Assembly: GCF_033439725.1 (NCBI RefSeq)
Contig: NW_026944388.1
Coordinates: 2,356,001-2,420,000 of the forward strand
DNA from: Neurospora tetraspora
Lineage: Eukaryota > Ascomycota > Sordariomycetes > Sordariales > Sordariaceae
Direction of reading: 5' to 3'
DNA length: 64,000 bases
The notes beneath the pieces were generated by a model that saw nothing but the letters and a program-made list of their open reading frames with translations, made no database searches and was not told the DNA's origin. Position 1 is the first letter of the stretch, and every line of letters begins with the position of its first letter. The position numbers were made by a program, and so were the translations under genes. Positions 44,178 through 55,600 of this stretch are shown here, piece by piece.

Positions 44178-45308
44178 TGGATTATCAGAGGGTTATGTTG
44201 TGTTTTCTCTTTTCTTTTCTTTATTTCCATTTTACCAGGCGTCTTCGGGATGCTACAGGGAATTAGACGGGCTTGAATGATTCGGGGGAGGTGATAGTGA
44301 TGGTGATGGTGGTGGTGATGATGATGATGGACTACGTAGATGGATGTCAGCGGGTCGGGTCAGGTAAGGTAGGCTTGGTGATGCAGCCATGACCCATGGG
44401 TCAATGTTTGGACGATTTAATGTTTTTATGTAATAGTTTAGTATAGACAGATACCCTAAGAGATACCCTTTGATATCGAACTCAATGTCTGTTCTGTTTC
44501 TTGTGAGGTGGTTCAGTTTGCTGCCTTGAAGCCATCACGTTGCCCGAGGTGTAGTCCAGGCGGGGTTATGTAGTGAGAGTTTTCAGGGCCGAGATCCCCA
44601 TTGGCGCCGACTTGAAAATCTTCCACTTCCTCCTCCACCTCAATCAATTCATCTTCATCACTCGCCAACGACTCCCATCATCACCTTTGAAGCTCATTTC
44701 AATCACCGCAACTTCGAATCCATCCATCGATACGAAGAGTGAAACTTGCTAAAATACCTAAGCCACAATGTCAAGCGCACCTCAAGGGAGTCTGTCCAGC
44801 GTCGGATTGGTCACCCCATCTACTTGTTCCTGAATCAAGCACAGGCCATGTGCTCACCGTGATGCTGTTTTTGGACTTCCAGGCACGACCAGGTTCTCGA
44901 AAGGCGAACTCTAGCCGACCCTGCCGACCAACACGGGAATGCCCCAGAGTGATCTAACCTCTTTGGAACATCTGCCTGCTGCAGCCTAAGCTAGAAGCTC
45001 AAAATGTCCGAAGCCACACAAGTCGGTCCCGTCCTGGAAAATTCTCACCGTTCCGCTTCTCGACTCTTTCTCTCTTTGTTTCCCCTTTTCAATACTTTAC
45101 TGTACGGGTAGCTGGCTGACATTCTTTTGTTCACCTCCTCATCTCGGTTTAACACCCTGCGCCACTATCGTCTTGTGTCGCGTCCTCTCATTTTGTTGTG
45201 TTCAAGGTTTGCGATAGTCTCACCATCTGCACCGACAGTAGAATTCACAATAGCGACATAACATGCACTGAACCATATTTCTACTCACGCGCCATACACA
45301 CCCAAGTT
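44178..45308. other. promoter region of the aspartic-protease-like gene
   Basis: It contains a (GATGGT/GATGAT)n-type simple repeat near 44290-44335 and a pyrimidine-rich leader. I see no gene. Confidence 0.4.
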
Positions 45309-47411
45309 ATGCCGCCTTACACTCTTTTGCGCCAATTGTGGCCAGCCGTGCTCTGTCTTGTTGACATGGCCAGTGCCGCCGATGGCTATGTCCACCTCCC
45401 CTTCTCGCGCCCCCAGTTGAAGGATCTCGACCTAGGGAAGAACGGTTCGAGGACACTATCCGACTTCGTCGTCCCCTACCTCGTCCAAGCCCAGGTCGGC
45501 ACTCCTCCCCAGAACTTCTCGCTCCTCATATCGCCAACCTCGACCGACACCTGGGTTGTTGACGCCACCACCGAGTATTGCTACTATGCGAACTTCTGGG
45601 AAAGCGATGATGTCCAAAAATGTGTCTGGGGAAGTTTCAACAAGTCTCAGTCATCCACCTACCGAACCGCGAACTCACGTTATGCCGACTTTGACGCCTT
45701 CACCTTCTCTGGCTATGCACAGGGTACCAACTTCACCGACAAGCTCGTCATCGGCGACCTCACCGTCGACAACTACCCGATGGGCCTAGTCAACCAAGCC
45801 AACTCGTGGATGGGTGTCCTAGGACTCGGGTACAACTACTCCACCGGGTCCTCCTACTACGGCGACGGCACCCAGGGCTATTACCCCACCATTCTCGACC
45901 GCATGGTCTCCTCCGGCCAGATCTCCACCCCGGCCTACAGCATCTGGCTCGACAATGAGGAGGGCACCTCCGGCAGTCTTCTCTTTGGCGCCGTCGACCA
46001 GTCCCGCTACGAAGGCGACCTCCTCCGCCTCAGCGCCACCGACCCGCACGCGCTGTCCGGAAAGTTCTCCGTATCCGTCCACTCCATCAACGCCACCAGG
46101 CTCGGCACCGGCGGCGATGGCTCCCAGCAGCCGCTAGTTTCCAACGACCTGCCCCTCGACGTCACCATCGGCATGGGCGAGCTCATCTCTTTCCTACCCA
46201 GCAACCTGGTCAGCCAGATCGCCTCCCTCACGGGAGCTACACATGACACCACCGCGGGCCTTTACACCATTCCCTGCGCTGCCGGCACCTCCGACAACGC
46301 AACGCTCTTCGCCTTCCGGCTCGGCGGCGAAGGCGGCCCACTTCTACAAGTGCCAACTTCCGATCTGATCATCCACCCTGGCGTCTTCACGGGCCAGGTC
46401 TCGTCCGAGACGGACTCGTCCTCGTCATCGTCCTCGTTCTCCGGTCTCAACCTCCCAGAAGGCGCTTGCGTCTTCGGCATCCAAACCTGGGACGACACCA
46501 GCACGCTCATCGGCTCGAGCAGCAGTGCCAGCAGCAGCACCACCACCTACTACAACCTAGGTAACTCCCTCCTCCGCCGTTCCTACTTTGTCTTTGACCT
46601 CGCGCGGCAGGAACTCGCCGTCGCCCCAGCAGTCTTCTACTCTGCCTCCTCCACCACCCTCGACCAAGACCAATCCACCATCATCACCTTCACCGAATAC
46701 GGCGCCACAATCCCGGGATCCCAATACTTTTGCTCCGACTACGAGTACTACTGCCCCCAGGGGTCAATCAACTCGGGCTCTGGAGGAGGGTCTACGCACG
46801 GGGGCCCGTCGTCGACGGGCGAAGGTTATTATAATTATGGGATGAGTAATTGGAAGACTATTTCTATTGCATTGGGAGTCATTTTTGGGACTTTGATTTT
46901 GGTCGGGTTGGTGGTTGCTGGGCTTTTGTGGAAGAGGGTGTTGAATAAGGATCGGAGGACGATGGGGTTGCCGGAGGAGAAGAAGTTGATGGCTGGGGGA
47001 GAGGAAGGTGATGCGGCGCCGTTGGGTGGTCAGGGGATGATGACTCCTGCTTTTGGTGGCGCTGGTGGTGCTGGTGCTGGTGCTGGTGGTGGTAGCTCAG
47101 GCGGACCGGGGCTTTTGCCCATGATTCGCGAGGGAAGAGAGGACGACGCTGATTCGTATTTACCGGCTAGGGAGGGAGAGGCTTCAGGTCCGACTCAGGT
47201 TTCTCCGGTGGATACGAATCGCGAACAGAGGTTGTCGGCGCCGGATAGTTTGATGGATGCTCCGAGATCGCCGAGCCCGCTTTCGGAGGATGGTCTGGGC
47301 GGCGCGAGAGCGGAAGCTGCTTCGCCGGTGTCGGAGAGACTTGGTACTCCCCCGAATGAACACAAGGGGAAGGGGAAGGCGGTTGCTGAGGATATTGGAC
47401 AGGCGAGGTAA
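45309..47411 (+). CDS. membrane-anchored aspartic-protease-like protein without catalytic Asp
   Basis: One exon of 700 residues. The first in-frame ATG, at 45309, gives a signal peptide (LLRQLWPAVLCLVDMASA). The peptidase A1 fold follows: VPYLVQAQVGTPPQNFSLL, then WMGVLGLGYN, SIWLDNEEGTSGSLLFGAVD, ISFLPSNLVSQIASL, CVFGIQTW, NSLLRRSYFVFDL. In active members the first motif is DTGSS and the second D(S/T)G. Here they read SPTST and IGMGE, so both catalytic aspartates are gone. A single transmembrane segment lies near residues 552-578 (TISIALGVIFGTLILVGLVV), then a 120-residue cytosolic tail rich in Gly, Glu and Pro. It looks like a surface or secretory-pathway receptor built on a dead protease. 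Frame intact, strong codon bias. Confidence 0.85.
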   Translation: MPPYTLLRQLWPAVLCLVDMASAADGYVHLPFSRPQLKDLDLGKNGSRTLSDFVVPYLVQAQVGTPPQNFSLLISPTSTDTWVVDATTEYCYYANFWESDDVQKCVWGSFNKSQSSTYRTANSRYADFDAFTFSGYAQGTNFTDKLVIGDLTVDNYPMGLVNQANSWMGVLGLGYNYSTGSSYYGDGTQGYYPTILDRMVSSGQISTPAYSIWLDNEEGTSGSLLFGAVDQSRYEGDLLRLSATDPHALSGKFSVSVHSINATRLGTGGDGSQQPLVSNDLPLDVTIGMGELISFLPSNLVSQIASLTGATHDTTAGLYTIPCAAGTSDNATLFAFRLGGEGGPLLQVPTSDLIIHPGVFTGQVSSETDSSSSSSSFSGLNLPEGACVFGIQTWDDTSTLIGSSSSASSSTTTYYNLGNSLLRRSYFVFDLARQELAVAPAVFYSASSTTLDQDQSTIITFTEYGATIPGSQYFCSDYEYYCPQGSINSGSGGGSTHGGPSSTGEGYYNYGMSNWKTISIALGVIFGTLILVGLVVAGLLWKRVLNKDRRTMGLPEEKKLMAGGEEGDAAPLGGQGMMTPAFGGAGGAGAGAGGGSSGGPGLLPMIREGREDDADSYLPAREGEASGPTQVSPVDTNREQRLSAPDSLMDAPRSPSPLSEDGLGGARAEAASPVSERLGTPPNEHKGKGKAVAEDIGQAR

Positions 47412-48415
47412 TTTTGATCGGGGTCATGTGATTGATGTGAATATTGGGACGGAATGATTGAAGTTAATGGGCGGCTTGTTTTTGGATAATTACCGACTAG
47501 AAAGAAAAGTAATCAAGATACCCTGATTGTTTGCACTATGGCGTTTCTTTGTGCATCCATGGTGCGTGTGCCTTGAGTAGGCGCTACATTGTGTAAATGA
47601 TCGCATTCAGTCACATAATTTTTGCTCCCTTTTCAACTCTTGATCCCAGTGCCTTTCTTATTACTTGGTGTATTTCAACAACCACAATGTCTGATGTGAT
47701 CTGGTCCTGGGCCTTTTTTCCGGCTAATCCACCGTAGCTGAGACCCACCGTAGACCCACCTGGACCCTTCTTGCATCACTTCCACGTCTTGGCCAGTCTT
47801 TTATTCCCCTTTCGTCCAAAACAGATGAGGGAATGCATTCAGCACATGAAACCGCTCAGAAAAAACCAAACCGGGTGAAAACACGTTTTACTGCTAGGAA
47901 TGACGTGCGTAAGGTCTACAGTCAATGATTGTTGCCGATCTCCATTTCATTGCTAGGGCCCGTTGGTTCTTTTGGGTTCGGTATGTTGGAACTTGAAGGG
48001 TTTGTAGGACAAAGCCTCTGACGTCATTGGGGACATCGTCACTTTGTGCGGTGGGTTTATGAGCGGCCCAGGTTGGTTGGGGACCATGCGTGTAAGTGAC
48101 ACCACGGCACGGGAGCACCTTGAGAAAACAGGTAGAACTTGTGGAGGAAGAATATCGTCATTGTGAGCTCCTAGGAATTGAAGTATTTAATATTCGGGAA
48201 TATCCCCTCGTGTGGTTGCACTCATTTTGTCTTGAACACACTTTTGCACTAACACCGACCGCACTGCAACCACAACACCACAAAAACTATCACCACCTGT
48301 CATTACACTTCAGAAAACAACAACTCCATCATTATCAACCACCATAACCAAATCAAACCAACCACACACACACACCCTCACGCAACCGCTAAAACCCCCA
48401 CAACAAACAACAAAA
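47412..48415. other. intergenic region
   Basis: 3' UTR of the protease-like gene and promoter of the small hydrophobic protein. The leader before 48416 is A/C-rich (ACCACACACACACACACCC type). No gene is seen. Confidence 0.4.
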
Positions 48416-48933
48416 ATGGCCATCTCAACAGCCCTAACCTCCCTCCTAACCTCCATCACCGAACTAATCCAATCCCTCTTCTCCGGCATCTACTCCATCT
48501 TCCACACCATCTTCTCCGCCTTTTTCAATCTCTTCTTCGGCCTGTTCGCCTTTGTCGGCGATCTGTTCAAAGGGGTTGCGAATACGTTGGGAGGCGTGGG
48601 GAGTTTTGTTGCTAGTGAGTTCTCCTCTTTTCCCTCCCTCCCTCTTCCCTTCCCGCTACCACACCTTTTTTTTTTTTTTTTTTTTTTGGTCCTCGCTGCG
48701 CTCGATTTTCCCTTTCTTCCCCTCGACAACCCCTAAAAGTCGAGCGCAGCGAGGACCAAAAAAAAAAAAAGCCAGAAACCGAAAGGATGGATGCTAACAA
48801 GACGAAACAAACAGGCAACTTCCTCATTATTGCTCTTATTTCTGCCGCTGGTTTCGCCTACGTTCGCTACACCAGCCAAGGAGCGACTCAAGGACAAAAG
48901 GCGGCGAGTGTGGGGAGGAAGAAGGTCAATTAG
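48416..48933 (+). CDS. small hydrophobic membrane protein
   Basis: Exons 48416-48614 and 48815-48933, 105 residues. The start context is AAAAATGGC, and the intron has a GTGAGT donor and a GCTAAC branch. The first exon encodes an amphipathic, Phe/Ile/Leu-rich run (FSGIYSIFHTIFSAFFNLFF, GLFAFVGDLFKGVANTLGG). The second encodes a transmembrane segment NFLIIALISAAGFAYV followed by a basic tail (KKVN end). I know no function for it. The layout suggests a protein lying in one leaflet with a C-terminal anchor. The intron carries an unusual hairpin. Confidence 0.75.
48666..48770. repeat. long perfect hairpin inside an intron
   Basis: A T-run, then GGTCCTCGCTGCGCTCGA, about 32 bases of loop, then TCGAGCGCAGCGAGGACC and an A-run. 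The stem is about 30 base pairs. It occupies half of the 200-base intron of the small hydrophobic protein. Confidence 0.75.
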
Positions 48934-49470
48934 AGGGACAAAAAAGTTTGAGCCTAGTTTGTCGACTATTGTTGAGGTTTGACATGGGCAGATTACGAAG
49001 GAAGGTTGGGGACGGAGGTTGCTTCGCGATGAGAACGAGCGAATGGTTGAAGAATGAGATATTATGATGGAAGGATACCCCGGAAATGTTTTTGGATGGT
49101 TTTACGAATGGCTATTTAGACTGAGTGCTTGGGAAGGAGTTGAGAGCTTGTTTACTTATTGTTTTTGCGAGAATGATACCACGATTTTGTCACCACTTCA
49201 CCCGGGTTTCACCGAATTTCACATGCACGATCGTGATGAAGAAACACTGATATGGGCAAACTGATTGAGTGGACTTCGAGCTCACTAACTGCCATGCTAA
49301 CCAAACCACGAGGTATTACCAACAGCCATTCCGTTCCCTTCCGTCACCCATCCAAAACCAAGCCAGAACGCCATCCATCTTCCTGAAGATAAACCTAGAA
49401 AAGAACCAAGAAACAATCGCAATCGCTCCGTCTAATGCACACGCGCGCACTCAAATGCATTCTATGCCCG
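48934..49470. other. convergent intergenic region
   Basis: 3' flanks of the small hydrophobic gene and the calpain gene. Nothing else is seen. Confidence 0.4.
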
Positions 49471-52400
49471 TCACAGAGCCTCCACCGCACTCTCATACTC
49501 CTCCTCACCCTTACCCTTCTGCACAATAACCGAATACCGCCTCTGCTTATGCTTCCCCTTCTTCCTCTCCTCCTCACTATCGCCCTCATACGCATCCTCT
49601 CCTTCACCTTCCTTCCTCTCCTTCTCGATTCTCGCACCACCAGCGTTGGCCTGAGCATTATCGAGATCAACTCCACCCTTCTCACCCATACCGCCTTCCT
49701 CAAGCTCGCCACCCTCCATGACGATGCGCAGCTCGAGGTCCTCGTCCTTGGAGTACACGCGCAGCCCAACGACGCAGATGGCGTTCCACGGATCCGGCTC
49801 GTTTTCGTCCTCAGTCTCGTCTTTATACTTGCTGACCATGACGGTACCGGCAGGAGGAGGTGCGCTCATGCGCGGCTTGCGGGTCATATCGTCGGAGCTG
49901 TAGAGCTCTTCCCAGTCTTCGATGGGGGATGCGCTCGACTCGCCATCGGAAGTGACGTACATGTTGGCCGACTTCTTCTTGGGAGGGCTGCTCTTGGCGG
50001 CGGGCTTGTCCTCGGACTTCTTCTCCTCTTCCTTCTTTTCCTCAGCAGCAGGAGGTCCACCAGATACCTTGGAGTCGGCGGCGGGCTTGGAGTCGGTAGC
50101 GGGAGGGACTGGGACCTTCTCCTTGTCCTTCTCATCTGCAGCGTCGGCTACGGAGGCATCGGTCTTGGGAGTGTAGGAAGGACCGCTAGAGGCTTCGGAG
50201 CTGCCCGATGAAGGAACTTCGCCTTCTTGGTCGGCCTTGTTGTCGGACTTCTCTTCAGACTTGGTCTCATCGGCCTGCTTCTCGCTCTCAGTAGTCATTC
50301 CGCCGGAAGCTTGGCTCTCGGTCTGCTCGACCGCCGGTGTCTCGGCAGGTGTGGCAAGAGGCGTGGCATCGGGACTTTCGTCAGCCGCGGCATCCTTGCC
50401 TTCTTGCTTCTCGGTGTCAGAACCCGACTCGCCCTTCTTGGCTTGCTCCTCAGGCTTGGTATCCTCGACCTTCTTCTCATCCGGCTTCTCCTCGTTCTTG
50501 GGTTCCTCGGTCTGAACACCGACATCCTTCGGCTTGAGCTCTTCCTCCTGACGCTTCTTCTCCTCGCGCGCGGCTTGCCTGGCCTCAAGCTTCTGGTTGT
50601 TCTTACGACCCTGCTTCTTGGTGATCTGGCGGTTGAGGTGGCGCTTCTCCCAAAGGCGATGACGCTCCTGCTGACGAGCATCGCTAGCCTTCTTCTGATC
50701 GGCCTTCTTCCGAAGGGCCTTCACGGCTTCCAGATGGGCGGCAGCCTTGCTGTGGGCAAGATCATAGGCATATCCGACTTGGACGAGCTTCTCGTTCTCG
50801 ACCCGCTTCTTGCACTCCCGCTTGACCACATCCTCGATGCTAGGCTGGCTGGTGTTGCGCTCACCGATGACGCTGATGAAGACACTGTAGTTGCCAGGTA
50901 ACATGGAGGGCAGCTCAATGGATACTGACCGGTCCATCAAGTAGTTGCCATGGCTACGGACAATGTAGTCTTCAGCGTTGGGTCTGTGTTGTTCGTGGAT
51001 ACGGAAGTGTAGGCGGAAGGAGTATTGACCATGGAGACCCTTGAAGTACCGGTTATCGAGCTGACTGAGGACCAATACCAAGGGCGACTCGCGAGTCAGC
51101 TTAATGTGGAACTTCTCGTTGTACTGAGGCTTCCATGGCACCTCGACACCGATCCATCTTTGGCAGCAGCGCCAATCAGGGTCGCGGAACAGACGAGTGC
51201 GGTCGAAGTGCTGATACTTGCGCAACAGGTCTTCGTAGGAAATCCAGAAGACGCTGTCACTACCGAACTGGTGACCGAGCTCTTCCTGGACATCGGTGGT
51301 CCACTCCTTGGAACCGTCCGACCACGCGCCCTCCCAGATTCCCTTTTTGGTCTTACCCCAGGGATTCCTAAGCTTGACGAGGCGTGTGCCGTCTTTCAAT
51401 GTCCTTGCTTCCATGACGACGTAAGCATGCCCTTCGGAAATGCCTTCACGCTCGCCATAGCCGCCGTCAAGCAAACCCGTGCTGCAACCGAACAGGAACT
51501 CTTCATTGACCCTGCTGAGTTCGTTTTCCCAGAATCCGTCAAGGTCGAGTATGTCGGAAGCCAGCAGCTCGGTTGTGACACCGCCAGAAAGATCTTCCAA
51601 ACCCTCGCCAATCCATCCTCCCGACAGGGCAGCATAGTCGCCGTGAGCTTTGGCGTATGCCTTCTCGATCAGAGGCACCCAGGTCTCGTTTTGGTCCTTG
51701 CATTGGGCAAAGAATAGGGCCTTGGAGCCAGTCTGATAGGTTTGTCGATACACCCGTTCGACATCTTCACGATCGATCTGTTGTAGGAGGTTACGCTGCA
51801 TGCTTGGGGAATCCCAGCAAGGTGACTTGAGGTACAGCTTGTCATCAATGATTGAGTAGATCCACTCGCCATCTGCAGAACTGTTAGCGCAACTTGCTTC
51901 GATGGCAGACATGGTGGTAGAAACATACCTCTGTAAAAGACAAACCCGTAGATGCCGATCCGGGTGTCGTATTCGACGCATATCCGTTGGATCCCGTCCT
52001 TGACATTGGCAAGGCCAGACAAGCTAGCGATTAACCAGCAGTCTCCCAAGCTGCCCTGCTTGACGTCCGAGCCAAGGATCTTGGCCATGAACGTAGGCTT
52101 CTCGTAAATCTCGTGGACACGCTTCACCGCTTTGGGCACGGTAGCGCTGGGATTTTGCATTGTAGACGCGCTCAAATCGAACTTGGTTCGGCCCAAGCTG
52201 TTTAGGCAGTGGCCCTTCTCCATCTTAAGATCCCAGTCCTGTAGGAAAGCCGCCTGTCAGTCACAGTTCAAGGGGAAGGTATTCGACCGGAGTTACTCAC
52301 CAAGTCCCAGCCGGGATCCCGGTACCGCGTGTTCACCCTCTTGCATTCTTGAATAATCTTTCTGACTTTTCTTCGGCATTCCTCAGCAGCTCGCTCGTAC

Positions 52401-52660
52401 CCCTCACTGAGCAGTTCATTAGACCGGTCGGAGATGGTGGGCGGCAAGACAGGGTCGAATGGCAAGATTGCCAAAGCCTTGTTGAACCTCTTGTTGCTGA
52501 AATGTTTCCAGATGCGGTTTATGGACTGTTGAGGAGGCAGCTTAAGCTTCTTCTTTTTCTTGTTGGCATCGTTGGAGTTGGCGGGGACCGGGATCTTCCC
52601 CTTGTTCCGACGATAGCTGTATTCGTCGTCCGACTCCGAGGACGACGAGTAGCCGTGCAT
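49471..52660 (-). CDS. calpain-family cysteine protease
   Basis: Exons on the minus strand: 52660-52301, 52238-51929, 51872-49471, 1023 residues. I start at the ATG at 52660 (MHGYSSSSESDDEYSYRRNK). Peptidase C2 core: RYRDPGWDL; QGSLGDCWLIASLSGLANV with the catalytic Cys near residue 187; GISEGHAYVVMEA with His near 372; KLRNPWGK with Asn near 393. The triad is complete. The C2-like domain follows (WCCQRW... type, KFHIKLTRESPLVLVLSQLD, YSVFISVIGE). The last 450 residues are a Lys/Glu/Ala/Ser-rich tail of low complexity with a coiled-coil start (EARQAAREEKKRQEEELKP) and DWEELYSSDDM near the end. It is not the PalB/Rim13 type, since no MIT domain is seen. A cytosolic Ca2+-type protease by family. 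Confidence 0.9.
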
Positions 52661-55600
52661 GATGGGCAACTAAGTCTGGCTGGAATTCGATCGAATGGGG
52701 GGTATCGTATCCGGATGGAGGTTTAGATGGGTAAAAGGAGGAAAAGCCGCCGGGCCGTGTCGGTGTGGCAGAAGGTTTTATGGTTGGACCGAAACAGAGC
52801 CAACGACGAAACGAAGGTCTGATAAATGTTGGGTCAGCGAATAAGTCACAGCTTGGAAGACCCGGCACAGTAAATGGTTCCTCGTCGCAACAAAGAAACA
52901 GGAGATGGGACAAGGGGAACTTATAACCCCAAGGTGAGCCCCAGGTGTGGAAGGGTCCACGAGAGTCCGGAGAGCGGCAGGCGACCTGAGACGCGACAAG
53001 CAGGGTCAATGGACCCGAGCACGAGCCCCCGGTAAGTTTGGGTCCTGGGCTCGAGCTGGGGTCCAAGGGTCCGAAGAGCGGATAGGCGGTGGCGGATGAT
53101 AGGTAGGGGTGGGCGTTCTAGAAGCGATCGACCGACTCTTGTCGATCACTTGGCTGCGATAAGGGGTCCTCGAGGGTGTCCCAGAGGGGGCCAGCTGGAG
53201 TGCCAGCAGGATACCTCGCCGTAACAATGGGAAACACACAGACAACAAAGACTGTCCACGTACCTCTTGCTCGCGTGCTGAAGCTTACTATCAGCCATAC
53301 GCCGGAGCTGCGTGCCCCTAGTCGGAAACACAAAGAGTCTTGTGGGTTGGGCAACCAGGACGACGACGGGCTCCGGTCCTCCATGTAATAATATAGTTCT
53401 CGCGATTCCCGCAGCACCGCAACTGGCTGAAGGTATAAAGAGGCTGACCACGTCGCGTCGTCGAACGGGACGGGGACTTTCTGACCACAGACTGGCCGTT
53501 GGGCCATCACCTATACAACCTTGACAACCCAGCACTGCATGACAGCTCTCGCAGGCAGAAGCCATCAACGCAAGCACCACAGAGGTGCAGGGATAAGACC
53601 CGTCAAGGGCCAGTCAAGACCGACCAGGCCGTGGAAAAAGGCGCCATTCGGAGGTATCGAAGATGACGGGCTGCGAGCGGGAGGTGGTGGAGGGGTGGTG
53701 GTTGATCCTTTCTGGTGCTTGGGCCTTTGGTGACTGACTATGATTGGCTGCGAAGATGGGAGGACAATGGAGGGGCCTTGGACGATGTGAAGACGCACGG
53801 TATCCTCTTGTGGTCTGGTGTGCTTGCTGGCTTCAGCTTCACGGGCTGATAGAGCTGGACCAAAGTCGAGGCCTCGCGATATTGGGCAAACCGCGCCATG
53901 TTGAGATTGCATACTGTACGCAGTATCACCTATCAAGCTGTCCATAGCCGAGTCCACAGACGATGAGAGAAGCGCCTAGCCGGCCGGCGAACATGTTGAC
54001 TGGCTGATGTCGTCGTCCTCGTCGCCGGCCATCATTTGCTGTGCTTCATGCTGTGCCTTTCCACTTCTCCGTACCGTTCAGTGCTTGTACCACGACAGGG
54101 CATGCCGCTCGCGTATCGTGAGGGGGATGGCGGATCCCTGATCTGCCTGGATGATGATGGCAAAGGGCAATGATTTCGGTCGGTGCGGTTGACGAAAGGC
54201 GATGCGAGCGGTGGGACTGGTTGGAGGTGAGACTGGGACAAGGGACGACCTGGACGAGATGGAAAATCGGGGAGAGTGGAGGCGTCGGCGTGGCACTGAC
54301 GGGACGAGCGGGGGGCCGGGGGCATTCCCAGAGCCCCAATGGCCCCGCCGTTTCAGTGGAGTTTTGATAGAGGCTACTAGGTGGAGACATCAAGAGACCC
54401 GCACTGAACATCACCTAACGTGTAGACCTCTAACATCACCACCAACGGGGAGCGCCCCAAGTTACGGGCTATTGTACTAACCAATTTTGCAGCAATAACG
54501 GCCTGTTCTTGATACTGCCAAAACAGGGACACCGGAGGAAGGACCGGCGGCGACATGGTCGGAGCGGATTTGCGGGTGACCAACTTCCCCGTCCGCTTCA
54601 TCTCCGGCTCCACCTCCCCGACTTGTCTTTCTGTTTTTGAGCTGCAGTTCGCATCCGAGGCATCTGATATTCTATCCACTTGCGTAACCCCAAAGCCGAT
54701 CATATCTGCACATGATATTGATTGGTTGCCTTGGTCACTCGACCGTCGTTGTCGTCCCGGAAGTTGCGGAACTTCACTTCGGTGACGGGCTGGGTGCCGG
54801 TGAAAACTGGAATATCCAAAGGGATGTTCGCCTCCTTCCCGATCAGCCAGGCCAAGAAGCAACTTCGAAACATGACTGTCTGACCGTCTCGTAGGAGAAA
54901 TGCATGTTTCTCCTGGTGGAGTCAAAGAGGCGAGAATCGACAGTTGATCAAGGTTCATCCATTCAGCTCATCTTCCCGTTGAGAAAAGAACGATCCAATG
55001 GAGATATCACGCCGACTTCCCGTCACTCGGTGGGTTTCAGGCAAACAACTTAACAAATGCCCCCGAACTGGAAACGCATTCTAGGCCTCCAGGAACGAAA
55101 CTGCATTAATTTCCATTCAGGCAGTCAGGCTGACCAAACGAAAGGAAGGCTGCACCGAGGAAAGAGGCAAGAGCGAGGCAGCAACTGCCCCACGATGGCT
55201 GGGCTCTTGGCGGGGGAAAGAACTTGAGAGATGAGAGGAGGTACCGACTTGCCGGCATCACTCAACCTCTACCACTTGCCTTTACAAGGAAGTTGACATC
55301 GCTTTCCTCTCCTCTTTCGTGCTGTCCCGTTCCCCCTCGTTTTTCCTCGACAACAACACCCCAAATTCCATGGAAATCCTCCAACTCGGTGTCTGGTAGG
55401 TCGATACCCGATGGGAAATTCCATGCCTGGTCATAAACGCGGAATCCTCTACAATATTCCAGTACCGCCTGCAAGTTACTCGTCACCTCGAAAGATCACG
55501 ATATCCTCAAATCTGCAATTTTTGCTGACTCAGGTCCCAGCCTCGCTGACACAAGACATGCCTTTGGTCTCGTCCTCTCGCACCCTCTTCCCACCAACAT

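Noticed and set aside
54377-54958. 193-codon minus-strand frame in the gene-poor region
   Set aside because: Overlaps a plus-strand frame with similar codon bias and has no domain; coding status cannot be decided.
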